A stretch of DNA of 56,747 nt from Halobacteriovoraceae bacterium (GCA_018646195.1 JABGVH010000003.1:1-56747), one strand, 5' to 3'; shown: positions 1 to 8,345, counted from the stretch's first letter. Translations and numbers: made by a program. Notes: a model not told the origin generated them from the letters alone.

Positions 1-509
1 GAGGCGCGCACTTTTTCGACATCGTTGAGGCGTACGTAGAGTTTTATATGGGACTCGATCTGGTCGCCGTGGACATCAATTTTATAATGAGTCATGACGA
101 AGCAAGGAATATTATTTTCCTTGTATAATTTATTTTTCATATCGTAGATGAAGAGACCCTTTTCTGGGTTGTCGGGAGTGGTTTTAACTTCCGTGATATC
201 GAGCCATTCAGACTCGGTGTAGGTGTTAAAATGCTGTGGACAGAAATGCAGAGTCTCGTAATCCTTTTGGCAGTCTTCGCAAAGACCTACTTCGCAGACA
301 GCGCAAATTCCGATGGCGTGTTCGTGTTTATGTTTGAAGCAGTAGGCGCGCTCTTCGAGTTCATTGCTAGCGTCGCGATAGGCTTCCGATTTTTGGATCA
401 TGTCTGTTTGCTTCTTAGTGCGGTAGATAAGAATCCAAATAGTTATTAAAGTTAGGCCGAGTAGGCCTGACATAAGATAGAGAGCGTAAATGAGGGTTTG
501 ATTGTCCAT
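1..509 (-). CDS. Membrane-anchored B-box-like zinc-finger protein (partial)
   Basis: I translated this minus-strand frame directly. It starts at ATG 509 and runs off the left edge after about 169 codons. Residues 5-30 form one membrane segment (LIYALYLMSGLLGLTLITIW). A Cys/His cluster follows: C57, H60, C69, C72, C77, C80, C90 and H93. This spacing matches the small bacterial B-box-type zinc-binding domain (CxxH...CxxC...CxxC...CxxH). The rest is a hydrophilic cytoplasmic tail of unknown function. It begins 25 bp after the RNase J stop. A TATAAT hexamer (complement 515-520) ends only 5 nt before the ATG and no Shine-Dalgarno sequence is visible, so it may be expressed from its own leaderless transcript. 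The role is unknown; scaffolding or adaptor functions are common for such domains. Confidence 0.75.
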   Translation of the reverse strand, partial: MDNQTLIYALYLMSGLLGLTLITIWILIYRTKKQTDMIQKSEAYRDASNELEERAYCFKHKHEHAIGICAVCEVGLCEDCQKDYETLHFCPQHFNTYTESEWLDITEVKTTPDNPEKGLFIYDMKNKLYKENNIPCFVMTHYKIDVHGDQIESHIKLYVRLNDVEKVRA

Positions 510-534
510 GGCTTATTATAACAAATTTCTTGAA

Positions 535-2163
535 TTATACGTAGTGGACCACAGTAATCGGCTTGTAACCGAGATTTTGGCTAAGGTATTTCCGGACTGA
601 AATTCTTAGGTTCTCAGCGAAGTATTCTAAATTATTAGACTTATTAAATACCAATTGGCTGGAGATGAATTTATTCATCTCAATATCTCCTGGCAGGTGT
701 TCTTTTGGCAGTCCAATGCTGTCAAAAACAAATTCAGCACTGCGCTTCTTAGTCGAATCTATATTAATGGAAAGAATAAAAATTCCGAGACTGGCGAGTT
801 TTCTTCTCTTTGAGAGGTCTTCTTTTGTAATGCTAATTCCTTTTCCATGCATCAGAAGCGGAGGGTAGCTCTCTTCGGATTGAAGCGAGCTACTGCCATC
901 TCGATCTAAGATGAGGCTATCGAAATTGGTCATGAATACCGCTTTTGCACTTTGATAATTCTCTTCGATGAATTGGCAGTGGCCCCGTAGGAAGGAGGCC
1001 TCGCCATGAATTGGAATAATACTGTCGGGGTTGAATTCGTTAAAGAGTTTTAAAAGGTCGTCCTTTCCGGGATGGCCTGAGGCGTGAATGAGTTTTTCAT
1101 GGGCGGTAATAACACTGGCACCCTCGAGAGCGGCGGTATTTATTAATTGCTGGATTCCTTTTTCGTTTCCTGGAATAGTTTTAGAGGAAAAAACTAAGAG
1201 ATCTTTTGAATTGAGATTAAATTTTGAGTCATTGCCGGTAACTACTCTTCTTAAAGTAGACCTGAAATCTCCCTGACAGCCCGACACTAATATCACCAAA
1301 TTGTCATCGTCACGGTAGCTCTTGGCCTCTTTTAAGGTATTGGGATCAGCATTAAAGAAACCAGTCTTGATGGCCATTTTGATGTAATTTTCCATCGATC
1401 GGCCGTAAGGCACAAGTTTTCTTCCTAGTTTTTTACAGAGGTCATGAATACTTTGAATTCTATTAATATTTGAAGAGAAAGTGGTGATGAAGATTCTCTC
1501 GCTATGATTGGTTAAAAGCTCTTCGAGGTCTGGAAGTAGGTCTTTTTCAGTAGGAGTATGAGTTTTGCTTGAGAGAATATTGGTACTGTCCGCAAAGAGG
1601 ATTTTTTGGGAACTTTTATCAGAGAGCTTTTTTAATTTTTTAAAATCAAAAGGGGGTTCATAGAGAGGGTCTAAATCGACTTTAAAATCTGAGATATAGA
1701 AAACAGAAGTCTGGCTTTCACCTTCATTGATTAAGAGGCCGTAAGTATCAGGAATAGAGTGATTCACCCGGATGGTATGAATTTCTAAATTGTCTATGAC
1801 GAGTGGCCTTTGATAGTCAAAAATATTTACGGTGGCGGTCAGTCCTTTGTAATTTAACTTATTGCGAATCAATTCTGCCGCAAAAGGAGGCGCCCAAATT
1901 TTAATATTTGGAAAGTGTTCTAGAACGTGGGCTATGGCCCCAATATGGTCTTCGTGCCCATGGGTGATCAGAAGGTATTCTGGCTCTTCTAGTTTTGAGA
2001 GGTCAGGAATCAAATAATCGAGACCAAAAGAATCGTCATCGGGAAACAAGATGCCACAATCGATTATGGCGGAAGTCTTTTGGCCTTTTAGCAGCAGCAT
2101 ATTAGAGCCGATTTGGCCTACGCCCCCAATCGGTTGAATTTTTAAAACGGTACTCTTTTTCAT
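535..2163 (-). CDS. rnj: Ribonuclease J
   Basis: This is a metallo-beta-lactamase/beta-CASP ribonuclease that processes and degrades mRNA and rRNA in the cytoplasm, with 5' exonuclease and endonuclease activity in characterised members. The 542-residue length is typical. The signature zinc-binding motif HGHEDH lies at residues 68-73 (H68, H70, D72, H73). The later metal ligands are seen in the NHSIPDT and ISDFKVD regions. The beta-CASP motif HASGHPG and the IPIHGE motif follow in the C-terminal half. It is transcribed divergently from the solute-binding protein gene, with a 58-bp gap. AAGGA directly abuts the ATG, so the start has either a very short leader or poor spacing. Assignment to the RNase J family is secure; whether it is J1- or J2-like cannot be told. 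Confidence 0.95.
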   Translation of the reverse strand: MKKSTVLKIQPIGGVGQIGSNMLLLKGQKTSAIIDCGILFPDDDSFGLDYLIPDLSKLEEPEYLLITHGHEDHIGAIAHVLEHFPNIKIWAPPFAAELIRNKLNYKGLTATVNIFDYQRPLVIDNLEIHTIRVNHSIPDTYGLLINEGESQTSVFYISDFKVDLDPLYEPPFDFKKLKKLSDKSSQKILFADSTNILSSKTHTPTEKDLLPDLEELLTNHSERIFITTFSSNINRIQSIHDLCKKLGRKLVPYGRSMENYIKMAIKTGFFNADPNTLKEAKSYRDDDNLVILVSGCQGDFRSTLRRVVTGNDSKFNLNSKDLLVFSSKTIPGNEKGIQQLINTAALEGASVITAHEKLIHASGHPGKDDLLKLFNEFNPDSIIPIHGEASFLRGHCQFIEENYQSAKAVFMTNFDSLILDRDGSSSLQSEESYPPLLMHGKGISITKEDLSKRRKLASLGIFILSINIDSTKKRSAEFVFDSIGLPKEHLPGDIEMNKFISSQLVFNKSNNLEYFAENLRISVRKYLSQNLGYKPITVVHYV

Positions 2164-2186
2164 TTCCTTAGTGTCTCACAAGTTAT

Positions 2187-2214
2187 TTGCGAATGGTTGA
2201 AATAAGGTCATAAT
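2187..2214 (+). promoter_or_regulatory. Sigma-70-type promoter, probably leaderless, for the solute-binding protein gene
   Basis: TTGCGA (2187-2192), a 16-bp spacer, then CATAAT (2209-2214). The ATG at 2222 lies 7 nt after the -10 hexamer, so transcription would begin at or next to the start codon. No Shine-Dalgarno sequence is present in the 7 nt. Confidence 0.55.
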
Positions 2215-2221
2215 AAGGCCT

Positions 2222-3733
2222 ATGAAAGTTCTTTTGCTGATTTGCTTTTTTTGGATTTCCTCTAGTTATGGCAATACCTTGCGGGTGGCCATTTCTTCTT
2301 CCCCAAATAATCTGAATCCTTTTTTTTCTACTGATGCCAATTCACAAAATATCAACCGCCTATTGCATATTAGCCTGACTGATTTTAATCAAAAGATGCA
2401 GTTCTCCTGCCATCTCTGCCTTTCCTATAGTGAAAGAATAGTGAAAGGAAAACACCACCTTCGTTTTAAATTGCGGCAAGACGTAACTTTCTGGGACGGT
2501 AGTCCAGTAAGTGCAGAAGACGTTAAGCGAAGTTGGTTTCATATTTCCAAAAACCCTAAAATTAAATCGGTATTCCGCTTTTCTTTTGAAAGCATTGAAA
2601 AGGTAATTGTCCATGGGCGCTTTGATATTGAATTAATTTATAAGAATTTTTCCTTAGAAAACTTAAGCAACTTGGCACTTTTAAAAATAGTTAAGATTAA
2701 CGAAAGTATTGCTGACGTGTCTTTAAAAGATATTATTGGAGCTGGATCTTATAGGCTTGGCGCCCATTCAGTTCTAGGAGTCAGATTGGAACCAAGGCAA
2801 AAAGAGTTGCCTTTACTTGACTTCAAGGTAGTGAAGGATGAAACCACTTTAGCTTTAAAATTAATAAATGGTGAAATTGACCTCTCAATTGCCAATATTT
2901 CGCCGCGGAAATTAAATTGGCTGAAGGAAAGTAAGAAGGGAGGACTGGCCTTTTGGGAGACCCCCTCTGCTACTTATCGTTATATTGGAATTAATCATCG
3001 CCATTGGCCCTTGTCGGAACTTTCATTTCGAAAGGCGTTGGCACTTCTTATTCCGCGCCTGGATATAATTAAGTATAAATTGCGGGACACCGGTGTGTTG
3101 GCAAATAGCCTTTTTTCCAAGGCCTTCGCTGACATGTACCAGTACTACCCTATCGATACCTATGATCCTGAAAAGGCCCAGCTAATTTTGAAAAGTGCAG
3201 GGTTTAGTAAAAACTCTGCTGGATATTTTCAAAAAGAGGGCAAATTAGTTGAACTGGATTGGAAAGTTTCTAGCAATAAGGCCTCTCTTGAATTGGTCAA
3301 TACCATGGTGGATTTCCTTAAAAAAAATGGCGTAAAGGTCAATATTACGACCCAGGAATGGGGCACTTTTATGCGAAACTTTAAACAGGGAAATTATGAC
3401 TTAGTAATTGGTCGCTGGATTGGTTTCACTGATGCCAGCATGCTCAAATATGTTTTCCATAGCAAAAGCCTGCCGCCTAAGGGGGGAAACCGGGGTCATT
3501 TTATCAATAGTGAGTTTGATCGATTTATTGACCGCGCCACCTCAGAGGTGAATTCAAATAGACGAATCAATTACTATAAAGAAGCTGTAAAAATTGCCAA
3601 TAAACAGTATGCCTATTTGCATCTCTGGCATCCTCATATAATCTGGATTACTAGAAATTGTATAAAAAACCTAACTCTCGAACCAAATGGAAGTTTTTAT
3701 CCATTAAAAAAGTTAAAAAATGACTGCAAATAA
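2222..3733 (+). CDS. ABC transporter substrate-binding protein, family 5 (peptide/nickel type)
   Basis: This is a periplasmic binding protein of the SBP_bac_5 family (OppA/DppA-like), expected to deliver peptides or a similar ligand to an ABC importer. The first ~17 residues form a signal peptide (MKVLLLICFFWISSSYG). The family hallmark around residues 88-105 is intact (TFWDGSPVSAEDVKRSW). The 503-residue length is normal for the family. No permease or ATPase gene is adjacent, so it either pairs with a distant transporter or acts as an orphan binding protein. Its end overlaps prmA by 14 bp, which implies co-transcription. The ligand cannot be predicted. Confidence 0.88.
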   Translation: MKVLLLICFFWISSSYGNTLRVAISSSPNNLNPFFSTDANSQNINRLLHISLTDFNQKMQFSCHLCLSYSERIVKGKHHLRFKLRQDVTFWDGSPVSAEDVKRSWFHISKNPKIKSVFRFSFESIEKVIVHGRFDIELIYKNFSLENLSNLALLKIVKINESIADVSLKDIIGAGSYRLGAHSVLGVRLEPRQKELPLLDFKVVKDETTLALKLINGEIDLSIANISPRKLNWLKESKKGGLAFWETPSATYRYIGINHRHWPLSELSFRKALALLIPRLDIIKYKLRDTGVLANSLFSKAFADMYQYYPIDTYDPEKAQLILKSAGFSKNSAGYFQKEGKLVELDWKVSSNKASLELVNTMVDFLKKNGVKVNITTQEWGTFMRNFKQGNYDLVIGRWIGFTDASMLKYVFHSKSLPPKGGNRGHFINSEFDRFIDRATSEVNSNRRINYYKEAVKIANKQYAYLHLWHPHIIWITRNCIKNLTLEPNGSFYPLKKLKNDCK

Positions 3734-4709
3734 ACAAAATAGTTATTTTATAGTGAGTCTTCTTAAGACTCCGCTGGTTGATCAGAATTGGCAGCAAATT
3801 TCCCACTCGGCCAACCATTCTTTTGAGTGCAGTGGAATCCAGGAATATTCCATGGACGAAGAACAAGTCGATGAAATTTTAGGGGAACGGGCCTATTCTG
3901 GGGGAGAAATTCCACCAGACGTTTTTATTGATGTGGAAAAGTCAGTAGAAAAGCCGTATAGCAAAAACCAATATCAATTTTTTTTTACTGGAGAGAAGGC
4001 CTCCGCCCGTAGCGATGGTTTCTATTCTTTTGTTCAAGAGACTTTTCCTGACACTGAATTAGAGATCGAGGAAAAAATTGAAGAGGATTGGAATGAAGAG
4101 TGGCGCAAGCACTATAGCGTTATAGAAGTTTCAGAAAATATACGAATTGTTCCTGAATGGAAAAAAGAAGAAGAAAAAGGGTCCCCAGGCAATATTTATA
4201 TTTATCCCGGCCAGGGTTTTGGAACTGGTGGACACGAGACGACTTACCTCTGTTTGAAATTTTTTGACCAAGTATTTAATTCAATAAACAACGAGAGCTC
4301 AGTATTAGATTTTGGATGCGGCTCTGGGATCCTGGGAATTGCCGCCATCAAGCTGACTAAGTGTACAGTTGATTTTATGGATATAGATGAGCAAGCACTG
4401 GATAATTGCCAGCAGAATATTGATGTTAATTTTGAAGCTGCCTTTGATAAGTCTTCCTTAATTCTGAGATCAAACTTTGAGCCCAGTGTGGAATACGATC
4501 TGGTTTTTGCCAATATTTTAGAGAATGTGCTGATTGACGAGTATCCGCTTATTGAAAAATGCGTCAGGCCCGGTGGCCATCTAATTGTTTCAGGACTATT
4601 AAATGGCCAAGAGACAGCGATTATAAAAAAATACCAGCAATTTGAATTAGTCTCAATAGAAAGAAAAGCTGATTGGTGTGCTTTGAGGTTGGTCAAATGC
4701 GAGCGATAG
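3720..4709 (+). CDS. prmA: Ribosomal protein L11 methyltransferase
   Basis: This is an SAM-dependent methyltransferase that modifies ribosomal protein L11 in the cytoplasm. The L11-MTase signature is clear: the substrate-loop motif GQGFGTGGHETT followed by the SAM-binding motif LDFGCGSGILGIAA. The later motif DLVFANILENVL corresponds to the family's acceptor-region (N/D)PP-like NIL motif. At 329 residues it is slightly longer than the common ~300, with extra residues in the N-terminal recognition domain. It overlaps the preceding gene by 14 bp and the following rsmE by 13 bp. This places two translation-machinery methyltransferases together, an arrangement widely seen in bacteria. Confidence 0.93.
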   Translation: MTANKQNSYFIVSLLKTPLVDQNWQQISHSANHSFECSGIQEYSMDEEQVDEILGERAYSGGEIPPDVFIDVEKSVEKPYSKNQYQFFFTGEKASARSDGFYSFVQETFPDTELEIEEKIEEDWNEEWRKHYSVIEVSENIRIVPEWKKEEEKGSPGNIYIYPGQGFGTGGHETTYLCLKFFDQVFNSINNESSVLDFGCGSGILGIAAIKLTKCTVDFMDIDEQALDNCQQNIDVNFEAAFDKSSLILRSNFEPSVEYDLVFANILENVLIDEYPLIEKCVRPGGHLIVSGLLNGQETAIIKKYQQFELVSIERKADWCALRLVKCER

Positions 4710-5410
4710 TTCTTGAAGAAGTTGAATTGACCTCAGCTGGAGAGAAGCTAGAAGTTTTAGGGCAATCCGCCCTGCATTTGATAAAAGTAGTGCGCATTAA
4801 AATAGCGGAAAAAGTACTAGTGCTGAATGGAAGAGGACTTAAGATTCTAACAGAAGTTTCCAATCTGGATAAAAAGAAGCTAGAGCTAACTGTTGTCGAG
4901 TGCCAGAAGATCGAGCGAGAGAGCACCCTCGATTTATTCCTAGCGCCTCCCAAAAAAGAAGCCTTCGAAGATATATTGCGCAATAGTTGCGAGCTTGGAA
5001 TCGCTAAAATTCACCTGGTAGAGAGCGCTTATTCTCAATTTAAAAATCCCAATTCAGAACGCTGCCAAAGGATATTAATTGGCGCCATGGAACAGTCAAA
5101 TAACTGCTATAAGCCTCTTTTTGACTCAGGCCTAACAACTTTTGCTAACAGCCTTACTCTATTAGAAGCTTACCAACAGGTTTTCTATTTCTCTCCTAAT
5201 GGGGAAAACTCGCTACAACTTGAGGATAAAGCTGGAAAATATGCACTATTTATTGGCCCTGAAGCTGGACTTACGGAAAATGAAGAAACCAGTTTAAAAG
5301 ATTTAAAAAATAGTGTGACGATAAGACTCCCCTCTCCCATATTACGGGCCCCTACAGCAGTCTCGGCGGCGACCGGTTTTCTAATGGGACATGGTCTTAA
5401 AATTTTCTAA
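4697..5410 (+). CDS. rsmE: 16S rRNA m3U1498 methyltransferase
   Basis: This is a SPOUT-class methyltransferase that modifies U1498 in the 16S rRNA of the 30S subunit. The C-terminal SPOUT knot is recognisable as GPEAGLTENE followed by RLPSPILRAPTAV, corresponding to the family's GPEGG...E and LR-ETA motifs. The usual E of the LR-ETA motif is replaced (APTA). I chose ATG 4697 (MRAIVLEEV) over an upstream ATG at 4673. A GAGG lies 8 nt upstream of 4697, and the product begins where RsmE proteins normally begin. The chosen length is 237 residues. It overlaps the end of prmA, consistent with translational coupling. Confidence 0.88.
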   Translation: MRAIVLEEVELTSAGEKLEVLGQSALHLIKVVRIKIAEKVLVLNGRGLKILTEVSNLDKKKLELTVVECQKIERESTLDLFLAPPKKEAFEDILRNSCELGIAKIHLVESAYSQFKNPNSERCQRILIGAMEQSNNCYKPLFDSGLTTFANSLTLLEAYQQVFYFSPNGENSLQLEDKAGKYALFIGPEAGLTENEETSLKDLKNSVTIRLPSPILRAPTAVSAATGFLMGHGLKIF

Positions 5411-5493
5411 AACGCCTATCACCAAGTTCTTGCGGCCTGCTACCTTTTATGAAATACTTAAGACACAAATACACGGTCTCTTTGGGAGGATTT

Positions 5494-6234
5494 ATGAACG
5501 GTAATTTCGACTCAGAAAATCAGTCACAACCTGAAATTAAAATTGATTTTAATATCAATGATCTCAAGCTTGATGAGAAAACCGATGTATTAGATGAAAA
5601 TATCCACTTTGATTTTAAACCTATGAGCAAAGGGCTTGGCTTTCACAAGAATGAGAGAGACAGAGGGCTTTTCAAGCCAGCCGCCAAAAATCTAAAGCGG
5701 GTTCCACGGCCAGAAAAACAGCCAGAAGTGGTAGTCCGAGAAAAAACTAGAGAAATTAGAATTGATAATCCCCTGCCTGCAAAGAGTCTTGCTACTAAAG
5801 GCATTAGTACTAAGGGCAAGAATAAGAAGAAAAAATCAAAAGTAGCAAGCGCAGAAATTCAGGCCATCGCCTACTTGCTAGACTGTGCACTTATCGCCTT
5901 AATGGTGATGGTGACCACGGGACTATTGGTGGCAGCTGCTGGCATTAATTACCAAGTAATTCTGAATCTTGCCACTCCAATCGAACTTGGAGTCTTTTGT
6001 GGAACTTTCTTTGTACTTTATTACCTGCTCTATTTTAGCCTTCTCGATCTTTTTGGAACTCCTGGTAAAGGGCTAATGGGTCTCGAGCTGGTTGGAGTGC
6101 GCAACTCTGATCCGACCTTAAAGATGACGGCAGTCAGAAGCCTCATTACACTTTTTTCTATTCCCCTTTTCTTTTTACCGAATCTTTTAGATTTTCAAGG
6201 TAAGCTCTCCGACAGCAAAGTGATCAAGCGCTGA
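5494..6234 (+). CDS. RDD-family membrane protein with long charged N-terminus
   Basis: The C-terminal ~115 residues carry the RDD membrane domain: a first membrane helix beginning AIAYLLDCALIALM, a second at FFVLYYLLYFSLLDLF, then the loop motif GTPGKGLMGLEL, equivalent to the family's G.T.GK...G. The name-giving RDD triad is only partly kept, as the first Arg is missing. The N-terminal ~130 residues are hydrophilic, ending in a Lys-rich stretch, and are probably cytoplasmic. ATG 5494 is preferred over 5449 because GGGAGG sits 4-5 nt upstream. RDD proteins have been linked to ion transport in some bacteria, but the function here is unknown. The stop overlaps the CTG proposed as the start of the next gene. 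Confidence 0.75.
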   Translation: MNGNFDSENQSQPEIKIDFNINDLKLDEKTDVLDENIHFDFKPMSKGLGFHKNERDRGLFKPAAKNLKRVPRPEKQPEVVVREKTREIRIDNPLPAKSLATKGISTKGKNKKKKSKVASAEIQAIAYLLDCALIALMVMVTTGLLVAAAGINYQVILNLATPIELGVFCGTFFVLYYLLYFSLLDLFGTPGKGLMGLELVGVRNSDPTLKMTAVRSLITLFSIPLFFLPNLLDFQGKLSDSKVIKR

Positions 6235-6689
6235 AGCTATCAGGGCCACTTCAGAAATTACTAGCTAACCGTGACGGTAAGAAGGTGGTCTTTACCAACG
6301 GCTGCTTTGATATTTTACATATTGGTCACTTAACCTACCTCAATGAGGCCAAGGCGCTAGGCCAGATACTAGTTATTGGGCTCAATTCAGATGCCAGTGT
6401 TAAAAGGCTTAAGGGCGAGGCAAGGCCTATAAATACGCAAGAGAACCGCGGTTACTTTCTTCATAATTTAAAATCAGTAGACCATGTTGAAGTTTTTGAT
6501 GAGGACACTCCTTTGCAATTGATCACCGAAATTGCGCCAGACATCTTAGTTAAGGGGGGCGATTGGACCCCTGACCAAATCGTTGGCTCTGAGGTTGTGT
6601 TAGCAAACGGAGGGCAAGTGAAAAGTCTCTCCTTTAAGGATGGCTTTTCAACCACACAAATGATTCAAGACCTCCAGGGTAAAAGTTAA
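6231..6689 (+). CDS. rfaE2: D-glycero-beta-D-manno-heptose 1-phosphate adenylyltransferase, probable CTG start
   Basis: This is a nucleotidyltransferase that makes ADP-heptose for the LPS inner core, equivalent to the C-terminal domain of HldE. The signatures are TNGCFDILHIGH (the HxGH active site), NSDASVKRLKG and DILVKGGDW. The only canonical start is GTG 6285, which would begin inside the first beta-strand. The frame is open upstream from 6204 and encodes LQKLLANRDGKK, which matches the normal N-terminal helix of this family. That stretch contains no ATG, GTG or TTG. CTG 6231 overlaps the TGA of the preceding gene (CTGA) and gives a 152-residue product. The start is inferred; the function is secure. 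Confidence 0.85.
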   Translation: MKLSGPLQKLLANRDGKKVVFTNGCFDILHIGHLTYLNEAKALGQILVIGLNSDASVKRLKGEARPINTQENRGYFLHNLKSVDHVEVFDEDTPLQLITEIAPDILVKGGDWTPDQIVGSEVVLANGGQVKSLSFKDGFSTTQMIQDLQGKS

Positions 6690-7048
6690 TGCTACTGCGT
6701 TTGCAGCTCGAGCTCTGTCCTGACCATCATATATTTACCATTCATAATGAGACGCCATCCGAAGAGCATTTTATTAGCTTTAGTGAGCCTGTCTTCCTAT
6801 CAGAGTTCGCTGATTTAATTTCGAGTTCGCTTAAAAGTAATAAGAATGTCCTGATATATGCCGCCAATCAGGAAGATTTAAGCTTGATAACGGAGCTCAA
6901 GCTTAAAAAATATCACTTTTATTTCGATAAAAACCGCCTCATTTACTTCTCTAAAGCGCTTAAAAACCGGGTGCCTATAGTCAACTATACCTCTCTTGAT
7001 TTCAATGAGTTAGGTCAGTATTTGGATTCACAATTGGTTAATACTTGA
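6689..7048 (+). CDS. Hypothetical protein, 119 aa
   Basis: The ATG overlaps the rfaE2 stop (TAATG), so it is probably translationally coupled to that gene. The protein is soluble with no signal peptide. It contains alternating hydrophobic strands and short helices (VLIYAANQEDLSLI; YHFYFDKNRLIYFSKAL) that look like a small alpha/beta fold. I recognise no family. Its position at the end of the prmA-rsmE-RDD-rfaE2 run, before a flagellin transcript, is the only clue to its role. Confidence 0.65.
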   Translation: MLLRLQLELCPDHHIFTIHNETPSEEHFISFSEPVFLSEFADLISSSLKSNKNVLIYAANQEDLSLITELKLKKYHFYFDKNRLIYFSKALKNRVPIVNYTSLDFNELGQYLDSQLVNT

Positions 7049-7103
7049 CTAAAAGAGTCGGTCTAAACCCCCGTAATAATTGACCTTTTCCACTAAAATT
7101 CCC

Positions 7104-7130
7104 TAAAGCTTTGGTCGGTTGCCCCGATAG
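7104..7130 (+). promoter_or_regulatory. Sigma-28 (FliA-type) promoter of flagellin gene 1
   Basis: TAAA (7104-7107), exactly 15 bp, then CCCGATAG (7123-7130), against the sigma-28 consensus TAAA-N15-GCCGATAA (two mismatches in the -10). The transcript would start near 7138 and carry a leader of about 105 nt. Two Shine-Dalgarno-like stretches follow, AAGGAGG at 7214-7220 and GAGGAG at 7232-7237. The second is 6 nt from the ATG and is the functional one by spacing. Confidence 0.8.
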
Positions 7131-7243
7131 GTTCATTGTCAGCTGCAAATGGGGTTTGCTACTGGCGCCGAATACATTTCTGTTTAAACAAGGTCGTTTA
7201 AATTTAATCAAACAAGGAGGATCACTCAATCGAGGAGATTGAT

Positions 7244-8077
7244 ATGGCATTACGAATTAACACCAACACCCAATCAAATGCGGCACAACGCTCACTGAGC
7301 GAAGTAAAGCGACACCAATCACTAAACCTTGAAAGGTTGGCCTCTGGTCAACGGATCAACAAAGCGTCTGACGATGCTGCCGGACTCGCTATCAGTGAAA
7401 AATTGAAAGCGCATATCCGCGGTAGTAGACAGGCGACACGAAACGCCTCCGATGGTATTTCTCTTATTCAAACGGCAGAAGGTGGACTTCACGAAGTGAA
7501 TAATATCTTAGTCCGTCTAAGAGAACTAAGTATCCAGTCAGCTTCGGATACAGTCGGTGATAAAGAAAGAGCTTATACTGATATGGAATTTCAGCAATTG
7601 ACTACGGAAGTAGAAAGAATTGCCAACTCGACTCGTTTTAACGACAAGTCCCTCCTTAATGGAGAGGGCGAAACGATGGAATTCCAAATTGGGATCTATA
7701 ATAATGCCGACCAAGACCGCTTAAATTATAAGCCGCAAGAAAGTTCGGTAACCGTTAGTAACCTTGGAATGGACGGCATGAACGTCGCTACAAAAGGTGA
7801 CTCTCAAGAAAATTTAGAAAAAATTGATGGGGCAATCAATGTGGTTAACACCAACCGTGCTCAACTCGGTGCCCTTCAAAATAGAATGCAAAGTACGATT
7901 CGAAACTTAGAAGTTCAGTCTGAAAACTTAGAATCAGCGAACTCTAGAATTCGAGACACTGACATCGCTCACGAAAGTGCACAGCTAGCTAAGAATAATA
8001 TCTTAACTGCCTCAAGCACCTCGGTCTTAGCACAAGCTAATACTTCTCAATCGGGCGCTCTTAAGCTACTGGGTTAA
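7244..8077 (+). CDS. fliC: Flagellin (first of a tandem pair)
   Basis: This is the structural subunit of the flagellar filament, exported through the flagellar type III apparatus. The N-terminal D0/D1 domain carries the conserved RLASGQRINKASDDAAGLAI motif and the C-terminal D1/D0 domain the ENLESANSRIRDTDIA motif. At 277 residues it has only the core D0/D1 domains, with no large variable D2/D3 insertion. This is typical of Bdellovibrio-type flagellins. It has its own sigma-28 promoter, a strong Shine-Dalgarno site and a terminator at 8083-8107. It is followed by a paralogue at 8410. FliD, FliS and probable glycosylation genes lie on the opposite strand at 21-24 kb. Confidence 0.95.
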   Translation: MALRINTNTQSNAAQRSLSEVKRHQSLNLERLASGQRINKASDDAAGLAISEKLKAHIRGSRQATRNASDGISLIQTAEGGLHEVNNILVRLRELSIQSASDTVGDKERAYTDMEFQQLTTEVERIANSTRFNDKSLLNGEGETMEFQIGIYNNADQDRLNYKPQESSVTVSNLGMDGMNVATKGDSQENLEKIDGAINVVNTNRAQLGALQNRMQSTIRNLEVQSENLESANSRIRDTDIAHESAQLAKNNILTASSTSVLAQANTSQSGALKLLG

Positions 8078-8082
8078 TTACG

Positions 8083-8107
8083 GGGGGAGGCAACTCCCTC
8101 TTTTTTT
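8083..8107 (+). terminator. Rho-independent terminator of flagellin gene 1
   Basis: A 7-bp GC-rich stem (GGGGGAG / CTCCCTC, one G-U pair) closed by a GCAA tetraloop (8090-8093) and followed by seven T (8101-8107). It begins 6 bp after the flagellin stop. Confidence 0.88.
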
Positions 8108-8123
8108 AAATCTCCTCAATAGT

Positions 8124-8175
8124 GAAGAGAGGGGATCACCAGTGAAGATCGCACTTCCTAGGTGGCCCTCTCTTC
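8124..8175 (+). other. Long imperfect hairpin between the flagellin genes
   Basis: GAAGAGAGGG (8124-8133) pairs perfectly with CCCTCTCTTC (8166-8175). Inside it, CACC (8137-8140) pairs with GGTG (8161-8164) and AGTG (8141-8144) with CACT (8152-8155). The 8-mer AGTGAAGA occurs twice (8121 and 8141). The downstream sequence CTTTATAT is not a clear T-tract, so this is not a simple terminator. It could be a processed RNA stem, part of a small RNA or a remnant of recombination between the flagellin genes. The stretch 8108-8409 otherwise holds only the sites listed separately and no clear gene. Confidence 0.6.
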
Positions 8176-8274
8176 TTTATATAGGTCTAAATGCCGATCG
8201 AGGCATTTTGAACATCCAGTCTTCTTTCTAATACAAAATCCAGGCCAATTTTTTCATCACTATCTTATTGAAAT

Positions 8275-8295
8275 AAGGGCAATATGCCTTTTTTT
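8275..8295 (+). terminator. Terminator-like hairpin upstream of flagellin gene 2
   Basis: AAGGGCA (8275-8281), loop ATA, TGCCTTT (8285-8291), then further T to 8295. The stem is 7 bp with one G-U pair and the T-run is continuous. A competing hairpin GCCTT-T5-AAGGC (8286-8300) overlaps it. It lies upstream of the second flagellin promoter, so it would end any transcript that starts between 8108 and 8270. Confidence 0.45.
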
Positions 8296-8318
8296 AAGGC
8301 AATAGCCGACTCTTTCTC

Positions 8319-8345
8319 TAAAGTATTCAAGGGTTGCGTCGAAGA
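8319..8345 (+). promoter_or_regulatory. Candidate sigma-28 promoter of flagellin gene 2
   Basis: TAAA (8319-8322), exactly 15 bp, then GTCGAAGA (8338-8345). The -10 is weaker than that of flagellin gene 1. Both promoters share GGTTGC immediately before the -10 block at the same spacing, which supports a common origin. Transcription would start near 8352, about 58 nt before the ATG. Confidence 0.6.

Noticed and set aside
231-449. Plus-strand 72-codon frame
   Set aside because: It lies opposite the minus-strand zinc-finger gene, which has a clear Cys/His cluster, membrane helix and start at 509; the plus frame has no such features.
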